A model generated the notes under the pieces. The model was not told the origin of the DNA. It saw only the letters and a list, made by a program, of their open reading frames with translations, and made no database searches. The position numbers were made by a program, and so were the translations under genes. Shown here one piece after another: positions 1-5,456 of a stretch of 5,456 bases of DNA (position 1 is its first letter; every line of letters begins with the position of its first letter). Source of the DNA: Phycisphaerae bacterium (lineage in GTDB: Bacteria > Planctomycetota > Phycisphaerae > WQYP01); assembly GCA_013044065.1 (NCBI GenBank), contig JABEVA010000285.1:1-5456 (forward strand). The letters are read 5' to 3'.

Positions 1-1286
1 GCCCCTCGGAATGCCGTCAGATTGGCAACCCAAAACGCACCAGCAGCGCCCAGGCAGGCTGTAATCACCGGCGGCCCAGTATACCGAAATACCCGAACCC
101 AAACCGCCAGCGGTCGCTGATAGCGACGAACCTCGCGCCGATAGCGAATTACAATTTGAATCAAATAGTCCATACCGATACCGATCAACGCGATAACAAA
201 TACCGTTGACAGTAAATTCAGTTGTCCTACCGCCAGTGTGGCGTACCCAAAAGTCCAACCGATGGCCACCGCCAGCGACACACTCGCCGCCAGAGCCAAC
301 CACACCGATCGCAGCATCAAAATCAAGCCTGCCAACACGGTCACCATGGCCACGACTTCAGCAAGGTCGGTATCGTGAGTGGTAATTTTCATTTCCGCTG
401 ACGAGAGCACCGCCCGACCGGTCATACCAACTTTAAACTCTGCCGCGAAGGGTGGCATCGCTGATTTTATAGCTGCACCAATATGTGTTAATGGTGTGGA
501 AATAGCGGCCAGCGAATCGTAGGTAAAATGCGGATACACCCGGATCACCAGTAAGTAACGCGACGAATTGTTGGCTTCGGGAAAATAATAATAGCCCCAC
601 GCGCTGGGGTCGGTTCGCGCCCCACCGATCAGATGCGACAAATTCGCCGCTCCGGAGAGCCGCGCCGATGTTCTCGCTGGCGGCTGCAGGCTCGCCCGCA
701 GACTCTCCATCATAGGCACCAGCAATTTTGCCGCCTCGGTACTCGGTGGTTGTGCCGCCGCCAAACGTAAAAACCGTTCCAGACGCGACGAACCCAACAG
801 CCGCTCCGCCACGCTCGGCTTTTGGCCCCAGAGTTGTCCCAATACCGCAAACGCGCTCGATTGCGCGGCCGCCATTTTAACCAGCGGCCAATCTGCAAAC
901 AAAAGTGCTTGCCGGCCTAATTGTTTCAAAGGAACGTGGCTGTCCACGGAATTCACGTATTGATGCAGTCCGGCAACCCGCCGCGCCACCGCGTTGGCAC
1001 ATTGAATCCATTGCCGGGCGGAGGGCGGATGATCCGGATTGCGTGCCTGGAGTGTGATGTACATCGCCTCATTTTCTGGAAATTCCCGGATAAATTCCAG
1101 ATATTTATGAAAAAATGGTACCTTGGCGGAGAAAAGCTTGTTTTGATCCGTCGAGATCGTCAGGCGCGTCCACGCAAGCGAAGTTCCAACAAGCAGCAGG
1201 ATGGCCGCAATGAGCAACGTCAGACGCGGATGGCGCACCACGCTCATCACCGCATCCCGGATAATCACGCGCTGAATTGGCCCCAT
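1..1286 (-). CDS. MMPL/RND-family lipid exporter, HpnN-like, 3' end beyond the window
   Basis: The reading frame stays open from an ATG at 1286 to the window edge, giving the first 428 residues of a protein that in this family usually runs to about 850-900. I see a first membrane helix at about residues 20-39, then a short 'STDQNKLFS' stretch as in HpnN/MMPL proteins. A periplasmic domain follows to about residue 305, then closely packed helices from about 308 to 380 and another at about 402-420. The family motif 'GIGMDYLIQ' (about 369-377) is present, with Asp373 in the position that carries protons in RND pumps, followed by the basic 'RYRREVRRY'. Known HpnN proteins move hopanoids from inner to outer membrane, and other MMPL proteins export other lipids. 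The aminotransferase next to it favours an HpnN-like role, but this is inference. An in-frame TAG at 1293-1295 rules out an earlier start. No Shine-Dalgarno sequence precedes the ATG. Met14 (1247) is an alternative start. Confidence 0.85.
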   Translation of the reverse strand, partial: MGPIQRVIIRDAVMSVVRHPRLTLLIAAILLLVGTSLAWTRLTISTDQNKLFSAKVPFFHKYLEFIREFPENEAMYITLQARNPDHPPSARQWIQCANAVARRVAGLHQYVNSVDSHVPLKQLGRQALLFADWPLVKMAAAQSSAFAVLGQLWGQKPSVAERLLGSSRLERFLRLAAAQPPSTEAAKLLVPMMESLRASLQPPARTSARLSGAANLSHLIGGARTDPSAWGYYYFPEANNSSRYLLVIRVYPHFTYDSLAAISTPLTHIGAAIKSAMPPFAAEFKVGMTGRAVLSSAEMKITTHDTDLAEVVAMVTVLAGLILMLRSVWLALAASVSLAVAIGWTFGYATLAVGQLNLLSTVFVIALIGIGMDYLIQIVIRYRREVRRYQRPLAVWVRVFRYTGPPVITACLGAAGAFWVANLTAFRG

Positions 1287-1288
1287 AT

Positions 1289-1387
1289 TTAACTAGCTAG
1301 CGAACATTGGGCCACGATACCAAACCACCACCGCGGCCGCACCGTCGGGGTGCTTATTCCCGATTGTCCGCCATCCCCTTTCCTCAT
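1289..1387 (-). other. 32-codon ORF bridging aminotransferase and exporter
   Basis: The ATG at 1387 shares its A with the TGA stop of the aminotransferase (TGATG overlap). The frame runs 32 codons to a TAA at 1289-1291, two bases before the exporter ATG. The predicted peptide starts MRKGDGGQSG and ends AQCSLAS. It has two adjacent tryptophans but no signal peptide, no membrane helix and no family I recognise. It could be a coupling leader that delivers ribosomes to the exporter start, which has no Shine-Dalgarno sequence of its own. It could equally be a chance ORF, since 100 bases of gap can hold one easily. Confidence 0.25.
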
Positions 1388-2772
1388 CATGCGGTTACCG
1401 CATTTTTCGCCAGGTTAAACACGGTATTCCAAGCCGCACCCGGCACCCGCTGGGTATCGGCCAAAACATCTTCCATGGCAGTCAAAAACCAGTCCATATC
1501 AGCCCGTGTTGCCACCAGCGGCGGTAAAAATTTAATCACCTCGGTATGATACCCCGCTACCTGAGTGAGAATGTGATGCTTGTTAAGCAGCGGAATGATG
1601 ATCATCTGTCCGAACACTCCAAAATTTAGTTTATGCAGCGTATCCCATGCCAATTTGAGCTTAAGGGATTCCTTGGGTCGTGCAAAATCGATGCCGAACA
1701 TCAGACCTTTGCCGCGAACCTCGGTTACAAACGGACAGGTTTTTCCGATGTCGGTCAAACGCGAAATAGTGTATCGTCCCAACTCTTCCGCATTTTCCAC
1801 CAGTTTCTCCTCTTCAATCACACGAATACTGCCCAACGCTGCCGCCATGGCCATGTCGTTTTGTCCAAACGTGTTGGAATGGACCACGCAGCGCTCAAGC
1901 GAATTAAAGACCGAATCCATAATGCCCGGCCGGGTAATCACCGCTCCCACCGGCACGAATCCGCCCGAAAGCCCTTTGGCCGTGCAAATAATATCCGGCT
2001 CCACCCCAGGCCAGTGCTGAAAACAAAACCACTTGCCGGTGCGGCCCAGCCCCGATTGGACCTCATCGATCACCAGCAATGTGCCGGACCGGTTGCACAA
2101 GCGCTGCGCTTCGGCCAGGTAACCATCACGCACCAATTCGCAGGTTTTGCCCTGAATAGGCTCCAAGATAAAGGCGGCCACATCCTTTTTCGCCAGCGCC
2201 TGCTCGAGCGAGGCCAGATCATTAAAGGGAATGGCGTGAGTATCGGGAAGCAGCGGGCCAAACCGTTGGCGGAAAAAATCCGCCCCATTAAGCGCTAATG
2301 CACCTGTGGTTAATCCATGAAACGCATGGTCGCAATAAACAAGACCGCTGCGGCCGGTATTAGCTCGGGCGAATTTAATCGCTGTTTCCACCGTTTCCGC
2401 ACCGCTGTTGGTGAAAAATACCCGGGAAAGCCCTTCCGGCGTATGACGGACCAGTGCCTCAGCCGCCAACCCGCTAAGCAAACTGCATTCCATGCGCACC
2501 AAGTTGGGACTCGTAGAGTCGAGCACATCCTTCAACATCGTCCGTATCTTGGGGTGATTTCGCCCCAGCATAAATACGCCCCACCCGGTCAGCAGATCCA
2601 AATACTTATTGCCCTGGGCATCCCACAAATAGCAGCCTTCGCCGCGAATATAATTTTTGTCAAAACCGATGGTTTTCAGCATTTTCACAAACACAGGATT
2701 GATATAATCCGTATGCAATTCATATTGCTCGCCGGAGCGATGCTGAAGTAAATCTGTTATTTTTTCCGGCAT
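1387..2772 (-). CDS. Class III PLP aminotransferase, HpnO-like (ornithine/acetylornithine type)
   Basis: A 461-residue fold-type I PLP enzyme that moves an amino group between an amino donor and an aldehyde or keto acceptor. Visible marks, in order: 'SGAET' (123-127, phosphate site), 'DHAFHG' (148-153), 'EPIQGK' (204-209), 'DEVQSGLGRTG' (236-246, Asp236 for the PLP ring nitrogen), the Schiff-base lysine Lys266 in 'TAKGLSGGFVPVG', and Thr301 in 'NTFG', which reaches the phosphate of the partner subunit. The protein is complete. The N-terminal stretch 'YINPVFVKMLKTIGFD' and the C-terminal 'VIKFLPPLV' remind me of HpnO, the aminotransferase that makes aminobacteriohopanetriol. The HpnN-like gene downstream agrees with that. 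Ornithine, acetylornithine or diaminobutyrate aminotransferase remain possible, so no symbol is given. The frame is open to an ATG at 2805 and has ATGs at 2781 and 2778. The start at 2772 is preferred because AAGGA lies 8 bases upstream of it. Confidence 0.93.
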   Translation of the reverse strand: MPEKITDLLQHRSGEQYELHTDYINPVFVKMLKTIGFDKNYIRGEGCYLWDAQGNKYLDLLTGWGVFMLGRNHPKIRTMLKDVLDSTSPNLVRMECSLLSGLAAEALVRHTPEGLSRVFFTNSGAETVETAIKFARANTGRSGLVYCDHAFHGLTTGALALNGADFFRQRFGPLLPDTHAIPFNDLASLEQALAKKDVAAFILEPIQGKTCELVRDGYLAEAQRLCNRSGTLLVIDEVQSGLGRTGKWFCFQHWPGVEPDIICTAKGLSGGFVPVGAVITRPGIMDSVFNSLERCVVHSNTFGQNDMAMAAALGSIRVIEEEKLVENAEELGRYTISRLTDIGKTCPFVTEVRGKGLMFGIDFARPKESLKLKLAWDTLHKLNFGVFGQMIIIPLLNKHHILTQVAGYHTEVIKFLPPLVATRADMDWFLTAMEDVLADTQRVPGAAWNTVFNLAKNAVTA

Positions 2773-2780
2773 AGTCATCA

Positions 2781-2787
2781 TCCTTCT
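2781..2787 (-). promoter_or_regulatory. Ribosome binding site deciding the aminotransferase start
   Basis: Minus-strand AGAAGGA. It ends 8 bases before the ATG at 2772, which is normal spacing. It abuts or overlaps the ATGs at 2781 and 2778, which are therefore too close to be the main start. The ATG at 2805 lies upstream of this site and has no such sequence before it. Confidence 0.65.
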
Positions 2788-2822
2788 TTCACACGCCGTG
2801 GCCACGCTTCCAACGCCCGGCC

Positions 2823-2828
2823 ATTATA
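2823..2828 (-). promoter_or_regulatory. Candidate -10 box (TATAAT) for the aminotransferase
   Basis: On the minus strand the sequence GTATATAATGG contains a perfect TATAAT. Transcription would start near 2816 and give a leader of about 44 bases containing the ribosome binding site. No good -35 hexamer is found 16-18 bases upstream; the best is 2 of 6 matches. The promoter is thus either activator-dependent or a chance match. Its position just ahead of the gene and after the repeat-rich block supports a separate transcript for the aminotransferase and exporter. Confidence 0.45.
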
Positions 2829-2880
2829 TACGGTTTTTCGTTTGCTGGTTCCCGCTGCCCCCGGCCGCCCGTTAGAAAAG

Positions 2881-3173
2881 CTTTTAACACCACAGTTGGG
2901 TGCTCGCGGTTCGCCCTAAGCCCAGACCTTGTGCCAATAGCCACGGGTATGGCGATTGGAAATTTTCACCGGTGCCGGGTTGCACCGCCGAGTCCCGCAT
3001 TGAGCTAAGGGACCGGGCAAAAATAACTTCACCCGTTCCGGCTTGGTCCTTTTGGCCGCGGGCTTCGTTGCTGGCTCCTTGCAGACCCAGGGGCGGGGTA
3101 TGCGCGCCCGTCATGCCTCGCCAGCGGCAAAAATTCCCGCGTCGTAAACCCCGGCTTTATTTTTGCCCGGTTC
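2881..3173. repeat. Repeat-rich intergenic block, possible repeat element or structured RNA
   Basis: The 401-base gap between the aminotransferase and DUF1634 genes (2773-3173) holds no convincing gene. Most of it is a mosaic of related short units. 2964-2983 and 3027-3046 match at 15 of 20 bases (TTCACC.GT.CCGG.TTG) and lie 63 bases apart. GGCAAAAAT occurs at 3016 and again at 3127, and in inverted form at 3159-3167. Small hairpins are GGTGC/GCACC at 2971-2986 and GCGG/CCGC at 3125-3141, and there is a palindrome CACCGGTG at 2967-2974. Such internal similarity suggests a genomic repeat family (REP- or MITE-like) or a folded RNA. No transposase is nearby. A 76-codon minus-strand ORF (2884-3114) crosses it but lacks a properly spaced ribosome binding site and resembles nothing I know. 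Confidence 0.5.
3008..3026 (+). repeat. Left arm of a 19-base inverted repeat
   Basis: AGGGACCGGGCAAAAATAA here matches the reverse complement of 3157-3175 at 18 of 19 bases; the 15 bases 3012-3026 match perfectly. The two arms enclose 130 bases. The sizes would suit a small non-autonomous mobile element of about 168 bases, but I see no clear target-site duplication outside the arms. Confidence 0.7.
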
Positions 3174-3175
3174 CT
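3157..3175 (-). repeat. Right arm of the inverted repeat, overlapping the DUF1634 stop codon
   Basis: Partner of the arm at 3008-3026. Its outer end covers two bases of the TAG stop of the DUF1634 gene (3174-3176). On the minus strand the same bases can fold locally as AACC-GGC / GCC-GGTT (3147-3172, nine-base loop, small bulges). That could stabilise or end the transcript of the tauE operon, although no run of U follows, so a standard intrinsic terminator is not supported. Confidence 0.65.
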
Positions 3176-3584
3176 AGCGCAGAAACAATAATGAGGCCAG
3201 CGTTAACAGCAGCACCCCCAGCGTGACGAGTGTATAGAGCCAGTCATGGTCGTAAAACGCAAAGAGAATCACCGACATCGCCACCCGCATGATGGGTGTA
3301 AGTACCAACAAAAATATACCCATCTCAATGATTTCCACCCCGTGTCCATGGATTACACCATGCCAGATCACGGCCAGACCGGCCTTAAAGTGCGTTGATT
3401 CCATGGCCTTGACTGTCGGCGGATGCCGGACAAAGCTAAGTGTCAGCCCCAGTATCATCACGGCCACGCTGACCGCCACCCCAATCCGCAACACCCAACC
3501 GGAAACATCTTGAATGACAAATTCGTTGGCCACCTCAGGTGAGCCCTTGGGACGTTCGTCGATGGGTTTCGTGTTGGCTTCCAT
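3174..3584 (-). CDS. DUF1634 family membrane protein, partner of TauE
   Basis: A 136-residue protein with three predicted membrane helices at about 29-51, 84-109 and 114-135, after a polar N-terminus of about 25 residues. The stretch 'LLVLTPIMRVAMSVILFAF' followed by 'DWLYTLVTLGVLLLTL' is typical of DUF1634. The family has no established function. It is commonly found beside TauE/SafE exporters, as here, and may be an accessory subunit. The loop before helix 2 is rich in histidine ('WHGVIHGHGVE'). The gene lies 37 bases after tauE on the same strand. The frame is open back to 3671, inside tauE, and another ATG stands at 3596. The ATG at 3584 is preferred because GGAG lies six bases upstream, and the earlier residues (cysteine-rich, then basic) are an unconvincing shadow of the tauE end. 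Confidence 0.85.
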   Translation of the reverse strand: MEANTKPIDERPKGSPEVANEFVIQDVSGWVLRIGVAVSVAVMILGLTLSFVRHPPTVKAMESTHFKAGLAVIWHGVIHGHGVEIIEMGIFLLVLTPIMRVAMSVILFAFYDHDWLYTLVTLGVLLLTLASLLFLR

Positions 3585-3590
3585 AGAATT

Positions 3591-3594
3591 CTCC
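3591..3594 (-). promoter_or_regulatory. Ribosome binding site deciding the DUF1634 start
   Basis: Minus-strand GGAG, six bases before the ATG at 3584. The two in-frame upstream ATGs (3596 and 3671) lack a comparable site, so the site trims 29 residues from the longest reading. Confidence 0.6.
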
Positions 3595-3621
3595 ATTTTT
3601 TCAGGGCGTGGACGGCGACTA

Positions 3622-4476
3622 TTAGAAATTGATTCCCAGGCCACGCAACAGCATTTCCAGACCGACAACACCCAGGGCCGCGGCGAATACCTTTTTGACG
3701 TGGTTGTTGGACATGTGCTCCATCAGCTTGGTACCCAACATCGCCCCCACCAGCACGGCCGCCGCCACCGGTACCACCAGAAACGGCAGCACCACACCCC
3801 GCCGCAGATAAACTCCCGCCGCCGCAGCCGCCGTCACCCCAATCATAAAGTTGCTGGTGGCCGTGGAAACCTTGGCCGGCATACGCATAAAAATTTCCAT
3901 AGCCAACACCTTGAGTACGCCCGCACCAATCCCCAATATACCGGCCATAACGCCGGCAAGTGCCATGACGCCCATTGCCGGCGGAACATGGGCGCAGTTG
4001 TACATCACCTCGCGCTTGAGCAATTTATCAAAATAGGAACCATTTAATTTCAGCCCGTTGGCCATGCGATCATTCTTGATGTTCGCCGGAAGCTCCTCAC
4101 CAATGTTCGCCAGCACCGGAATTAAGGACACCAGCAGCATAATTCCAAAAGTTGCCGAAAGAACCTGGGCGTTGAGCATAGGGGCCAATACCGCCGCACC
4201 CACCACGGCACCGCTGGCGGTGGAAAGCTCCAGAAACATGGCGATGCGCACATTGGTAACATGGTCTTTTACATATACCGATCCGGCAGCGCTGGATACC
4301 GCAATGACCGAGACAATACTGGCACCAATAGCGTCGATAATGGGCATCCCAAGAAAAATGGTCAGCATCGGCACAATCACAATGCCACCGCCCAGGCCAC
4401 TGATCGCTCCAACCACCCCGCCCAATAACGAGGCTCCGGCTACTTCTAAAAGCCACCATACCGCATGCATGTCCAT
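3622..4476 (-). CDS. TauE/SafE family anion exporter (sulfite exporter type)
   Basis: A 284-residue, strongly hydrophobic inner-membrane protein with the two-fold layout of TauE/SafE. The first half carries 'GLGGGIVIVPML' (28-38) and the second half 'GILGIGAGVLKVLAM' (179-193), followed by 'STATSNFMIGVTA' (204-216), also a family hallmark. About eight helices are expected. A polar loop at about 127-165 links the halves. Family members export sulfite, sulfoacetate or other small organosulfur anions; the substrate here cannot be read from sequence. A DUF1634 gene follows at 37 bases, a common pairing, so the two probably share a transcript. The ATG at 4476 has AGAGG seven bases upstream (4484-4488), which settles the start. 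The length is normal for the family (about 250-300). I find no sulfur-metabolism enzyme or regulator in the window. Confidence 0.9.
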   Translation of the reverse strand: MDMHAVWWLLEVAGASLLGGVVGAISGLGGGIVIVPMLTIFLGMPIIDAIGASIVSVIAVSSAAGSVYVKDHVTNVRIAMFLELSTASGAVVGAAVLAPMLNAQVLSATFGIMLLVSLIPVLANIGEELPANIKNDRMANGLKLNGSYFDKLLKREVMYNCAHVPPAMGVMALAGVMAGILGIGAGVLKVLAMEIFMRMPAKVSTATSNFMIGVTAAAAAGVYLRRGVVLPFLVVPVAAAVLVGAMLGTKLMEHMSNNHVKKVFAAALGVVGLEMLLRGLGINF

Positions 4477-4590
4477 GATTTAACCTCTAACCCGGCTGCG
4501 ACGCTTCAGTTCATTTCAACAGGGCGCCACCATTTCATTGCCGCCGATACGCACCCTGGGCATGGCCTTCCGGCCAGGATGCAGACTTTA

Positions 4591-4608
4591 GGGCATCATG
4601 CCCGCGGG
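4591..4608. promoter_or_regulatory. Dyad-symmetric site, possible operator
   Basis: GGGCAT-C-ATGCCC (4591-4603) is a perfect 6+6 dyad around one base, overlapped by the palindrome CCCGCGGG (4601-4608). It lies about 35 bases upstream of the lspA -35 box and about 115 bases upstream of the tauE start, where a regulator of either gene could bind. A further GGGCAT stands at 4558-4563. If transcribed, these would give competing hairpins. No regulator gene is in view to link to it. Confidence 0.3.
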
Positions 4609-4642
4609 TTCAACTCTTCGCGGATGAGGTTGCCCAGGCGCA

Positions 4643-4672
4643 TTGGATAGCGTTGGGTATTTGGACTACAAT
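4643..4672 (+). promoter_or_regulatory. Candidate sigma-70-type promoter of lspA
   Basis: TTGGAT (4643-4648, 4 of 6 to TTGACA) and TACAAT (4667-4672, 5 of 6 to TATAAT) are 18 bases apart. Transcription would start near 4679, leaving a leader of only about 10 bases before the lspA ATG. That fits the weak ribosome binding site there, GGTGA at 4681-4685, four bases before the ATG. Confidence 0.4.
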
Positions 4673-4689
4673 CATGCTGTGGTGAATCA

Positions 4690-5280
4690 ATGACTATGAA
4701 CAAACCGGCAGAATCAACGTCATCGGCGGCGACGACTGACGAGACCAAAAATGGTGGCACGGAGGCATTTGCAAAGCAGGAGAGTTCCCTCGAACCGGCC
4801 ATGTTTTCCCCAGCGGCGTGGCTGCGTTTTTTACTCGTGGCGATCGGCGGTTTGATTGCCGATCTGTGGTCCAAACACGCCGCGTTTGCCTTTCTGGGTT
4901 ACGGTGCGGGTTCCAGAGTGGAAGTCGTGATTCCGCATATTCTCACCCTGGAAACCACCCTCAACAACGGTGCGGTCTTCGGCATTGGGCAGGGATTGGC
5001 TATTTTGTTTATTCTGATCAGTTTGGTGGCCATGGCCTTTGTGGTTTATGTGTTTATGAGTTCCTGGCGGAAGCAATGGATCATTCATGTGGCACTGGGA
5101 CTGATTCTCGCCGGTGCCATGGGCAATTTGTATGATCGTCTCTTCAACCACGGCCGCGTTCGGGATTTTATCCTGCTCACCCATTGGCCTTTTGATTTTA
5201 ATCTTGCCGATACCATGCTCTGCATCGGCGTGCCGCTGCTGATTATCAACTGGCTGTTTCAACTGGGTGGCAATCAATAG
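4690..5280 (+). CDS. lspA: Lipoprotein signal peptidase (signal peptidase II)
   Basis: Inner-membrane aspartyl protease that cuts the signal peptide of prolipoproteins before the lipid-modified cysteine, after Lgt has acted. The 196 residues show the family marks: 'DLWSKH' (58-63), 'NNGAVFGIG' (92-100), 'GAMGNLYDR' (142-150) with catalytic Asp149, 'GRVRDF' (155-160), and 'FNLADTMLCIGV' (170-181) with catalytic Asp174. Four helices lie at about 44-62, 102-123, 130-147 and 174-192. The protein is about 30 residues longer than the E. coli enzyme because of a polar N-terminus (about 1-40, rich in Ser, Thr, Ala and Glu), which should lie in the cytoplasm. The start at 4690 fits the candidate promoter and GGTGA. 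Met38 (4801) would give a usual-length protein but has no ribosome binding site near it. Confidence 0.96.
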   Translation: MTMNKPAESTSSAATTDETKNGGTEAFAKQESSLEPAMFSPAAWLRFLLVAIGGLIADLWSKHAAFAFLGYGAGSRVEVVIPHILTLETTLNNGAVFGIGQGLAILFILISLVAMAFVVYVFMSSWRKQWIIHVALGLILAGAMGNLYDRLFNHGRVRDFILLTHWPFDFNLADTMLCIGVPLLIINWLFQLGGNQ

Positions 5281-5349
5281 GGGCCGCATCCTATACTCTC
5301 TTTGTTGAGGGCTGATACAAAATGGGCGCTGGAACTCGCGGGGGCATTC

Positions 5350-5358
5350 TGTGATAAT
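5350..5358 (+). promoter_or_regulatory. Weak candidate extended -10 box for the downstream gene
   Basis: TGTGATAAT has the TG of an extended -10 and 5 of 6 matches to TATAAT. The best -35 candidate, TGGAAC at 5330-5335 (17 bases away), is poor. A start near 5365 would place the hairpin at 5371-5390 in the leader of the gene at 5422. Confidence 0.25.
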
Positions 5359-5370
5359 GGATGGTGAAGT

Positions 5371-5390
5371 AACCCGTAGGGAAGCGGGTT
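5371..5390 (+). other. Hairpin between lspA and the next gene
   Basis: AACCCG and CGGGTT form a perfect 6-base stem around an 8-base loop. No T run follows (next bases GGGCTGCGG), so it is not a standard intrinsic terminator for lspA. It ends 31 bases before the next start codon and may be a leader structure of that gene. Confidence 0.35.
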
Positions 5391-5421
5391 GGGCTGCGGT
5401 GTTTAACGATGGAGCGCACGG

Positions 5422-5456
5422 ATGCGACATTTTGATTTTTCTCCCGAGACGATGGA
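5422..5456 (+). CDS. Start of an unidentified gene, cut by the window end
   Basis: ATG at 5422 with GGAG at 5411-5414, seven bases upstream, and an in-frame TAA at 5404-5406 that excludes an earlier start. Eleven codons are visible, reading MRHFDFSPETM. That is too short to name a family. It follows lspA on the same strand after 141 bases and could be co-transcribed or have its own promoter. Confidence 0.55.
   Translation, partial: MRHFDFSPETM

Larger units (their letters stand above)
4484..4689. other. Divergent intergenic region between tauE and lspA
   Basis: The 206 bases between two divergent starts must hold both promoters. A plausible promoter is visible only for lspA. On the tauE side I find the ribosome binding site but no convincing -10/-35 pair. 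The middle holds a hairpin TGGCC-TTCC-GGCCA (4563-4576) and a dyad at 4591-4603. Confidence 0.6.

Noticed and set aside
921..1292. 123-codon plus-strand ORF
   Set aside because: Antisense to the MMPL exporter, which has clear family motifs in the opposite frame.
1633..2298. 221-codon plus-strand ORF antisense to the aminotransferase
   Set aside because: Lies wholly inside a gene with intact catalytic motifs and shows no recognisable domain; a shadow frame.
2884..3114. 76-codon minus-strand ORF in the large gap
   Set aside because: The ATG has GAGG only one base away, the predicted peptide resembles no family I know, and it runs across the repeat units; more likely a chance frame in repeat DNA.
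2900..3226. 108-codon plus-strand ORF
   Set aside because: Covers the same repeat block and runs antisense into the DUF1634 gene; rich in Pro, Arg and Ala as expected for a shadow frame.
3585..3671. N-terminal extension of the DUF1634 protein back to 3671
   Set aside because: Overlaps the tauE end and lacks a ribosome binding site, whereas GGAG fits the ATG at 3584.
5292..5297. TATACT as a -10 box just after lspA
   Set aside because: No acceptable -35 hexamer 16-18 bases upstream and it would give a long leader; not supported as a promoter.
4831..5430. 199-codon minus-strand ORF antisense to lspA
   Set aside because: lspA is certain from its motifs; the antisense frame is polar with no domain and spans the lspA end and the next leader.

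Overview
The window reads as an ordinary chromosomal stretch of a Gram-negative bacterium. The LspA lipoprotein peptidase, with its 'GNLYDR...GRVRDF' stretch and a long polar N-terminus, resembles planctomycete proteins, especially Phycisphaerae. A hopanoid-type aminotransferase and an HpnN-like exporter are compatible with that. This placement is by sequence feel, not by any search. Base composition looks moderately GC-rich and even, and there is no transposase, phage gene, CRISPR array, tRNA or rRNA.

Layout: positions 1-4476 carry four genes, all on the minus strand, so transcription runs right to left. The first pair is tauE (3622-4476) and a DUF1634 membrane-protein gene (3174-3584), 37 bases apart and probably one operon for anion export (sulfite- or sulfonate-type). 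A 401-base stretch without a convincing gene follows (2773-3173). It holds a repeat-rich block with a long inverted repeat, and then the promoter of the next gene. The second pair is a class III PLP aminotransferase (1387-2772), closest in feel to HpnO-type enzymes, and an MMPL/RND exporter of the HpnN kind (1-1286, cut by the window edge). They are 100 bases apart, and the gap is spanned by a 32-codon ORF that touches both genes.

On the plus strand, divergent from tauE across 206 bases, lies lspA (4690-5280), signal peptidase II, with both catalytic aspartates. A 141-base gap with a small hairpin follows. A new gene then starts at 5422 behind a good ribosome binding site, and only its first 11 codons are visible.

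Together the genes are about the envelope: lipoprotein maturation (LspA), anion export across the inner membrane (TauE with DUF1634), and probably synthesis and transport of an amino-modified lipid such as an aminohopanoid (HpnO-like with HpnN-like). I see no clear new system. The parts most worth a second look are the repeat-rich intergenic block, the possible translational bridge between aminotransferase and exporter, and the hopanoid reading of that pair.
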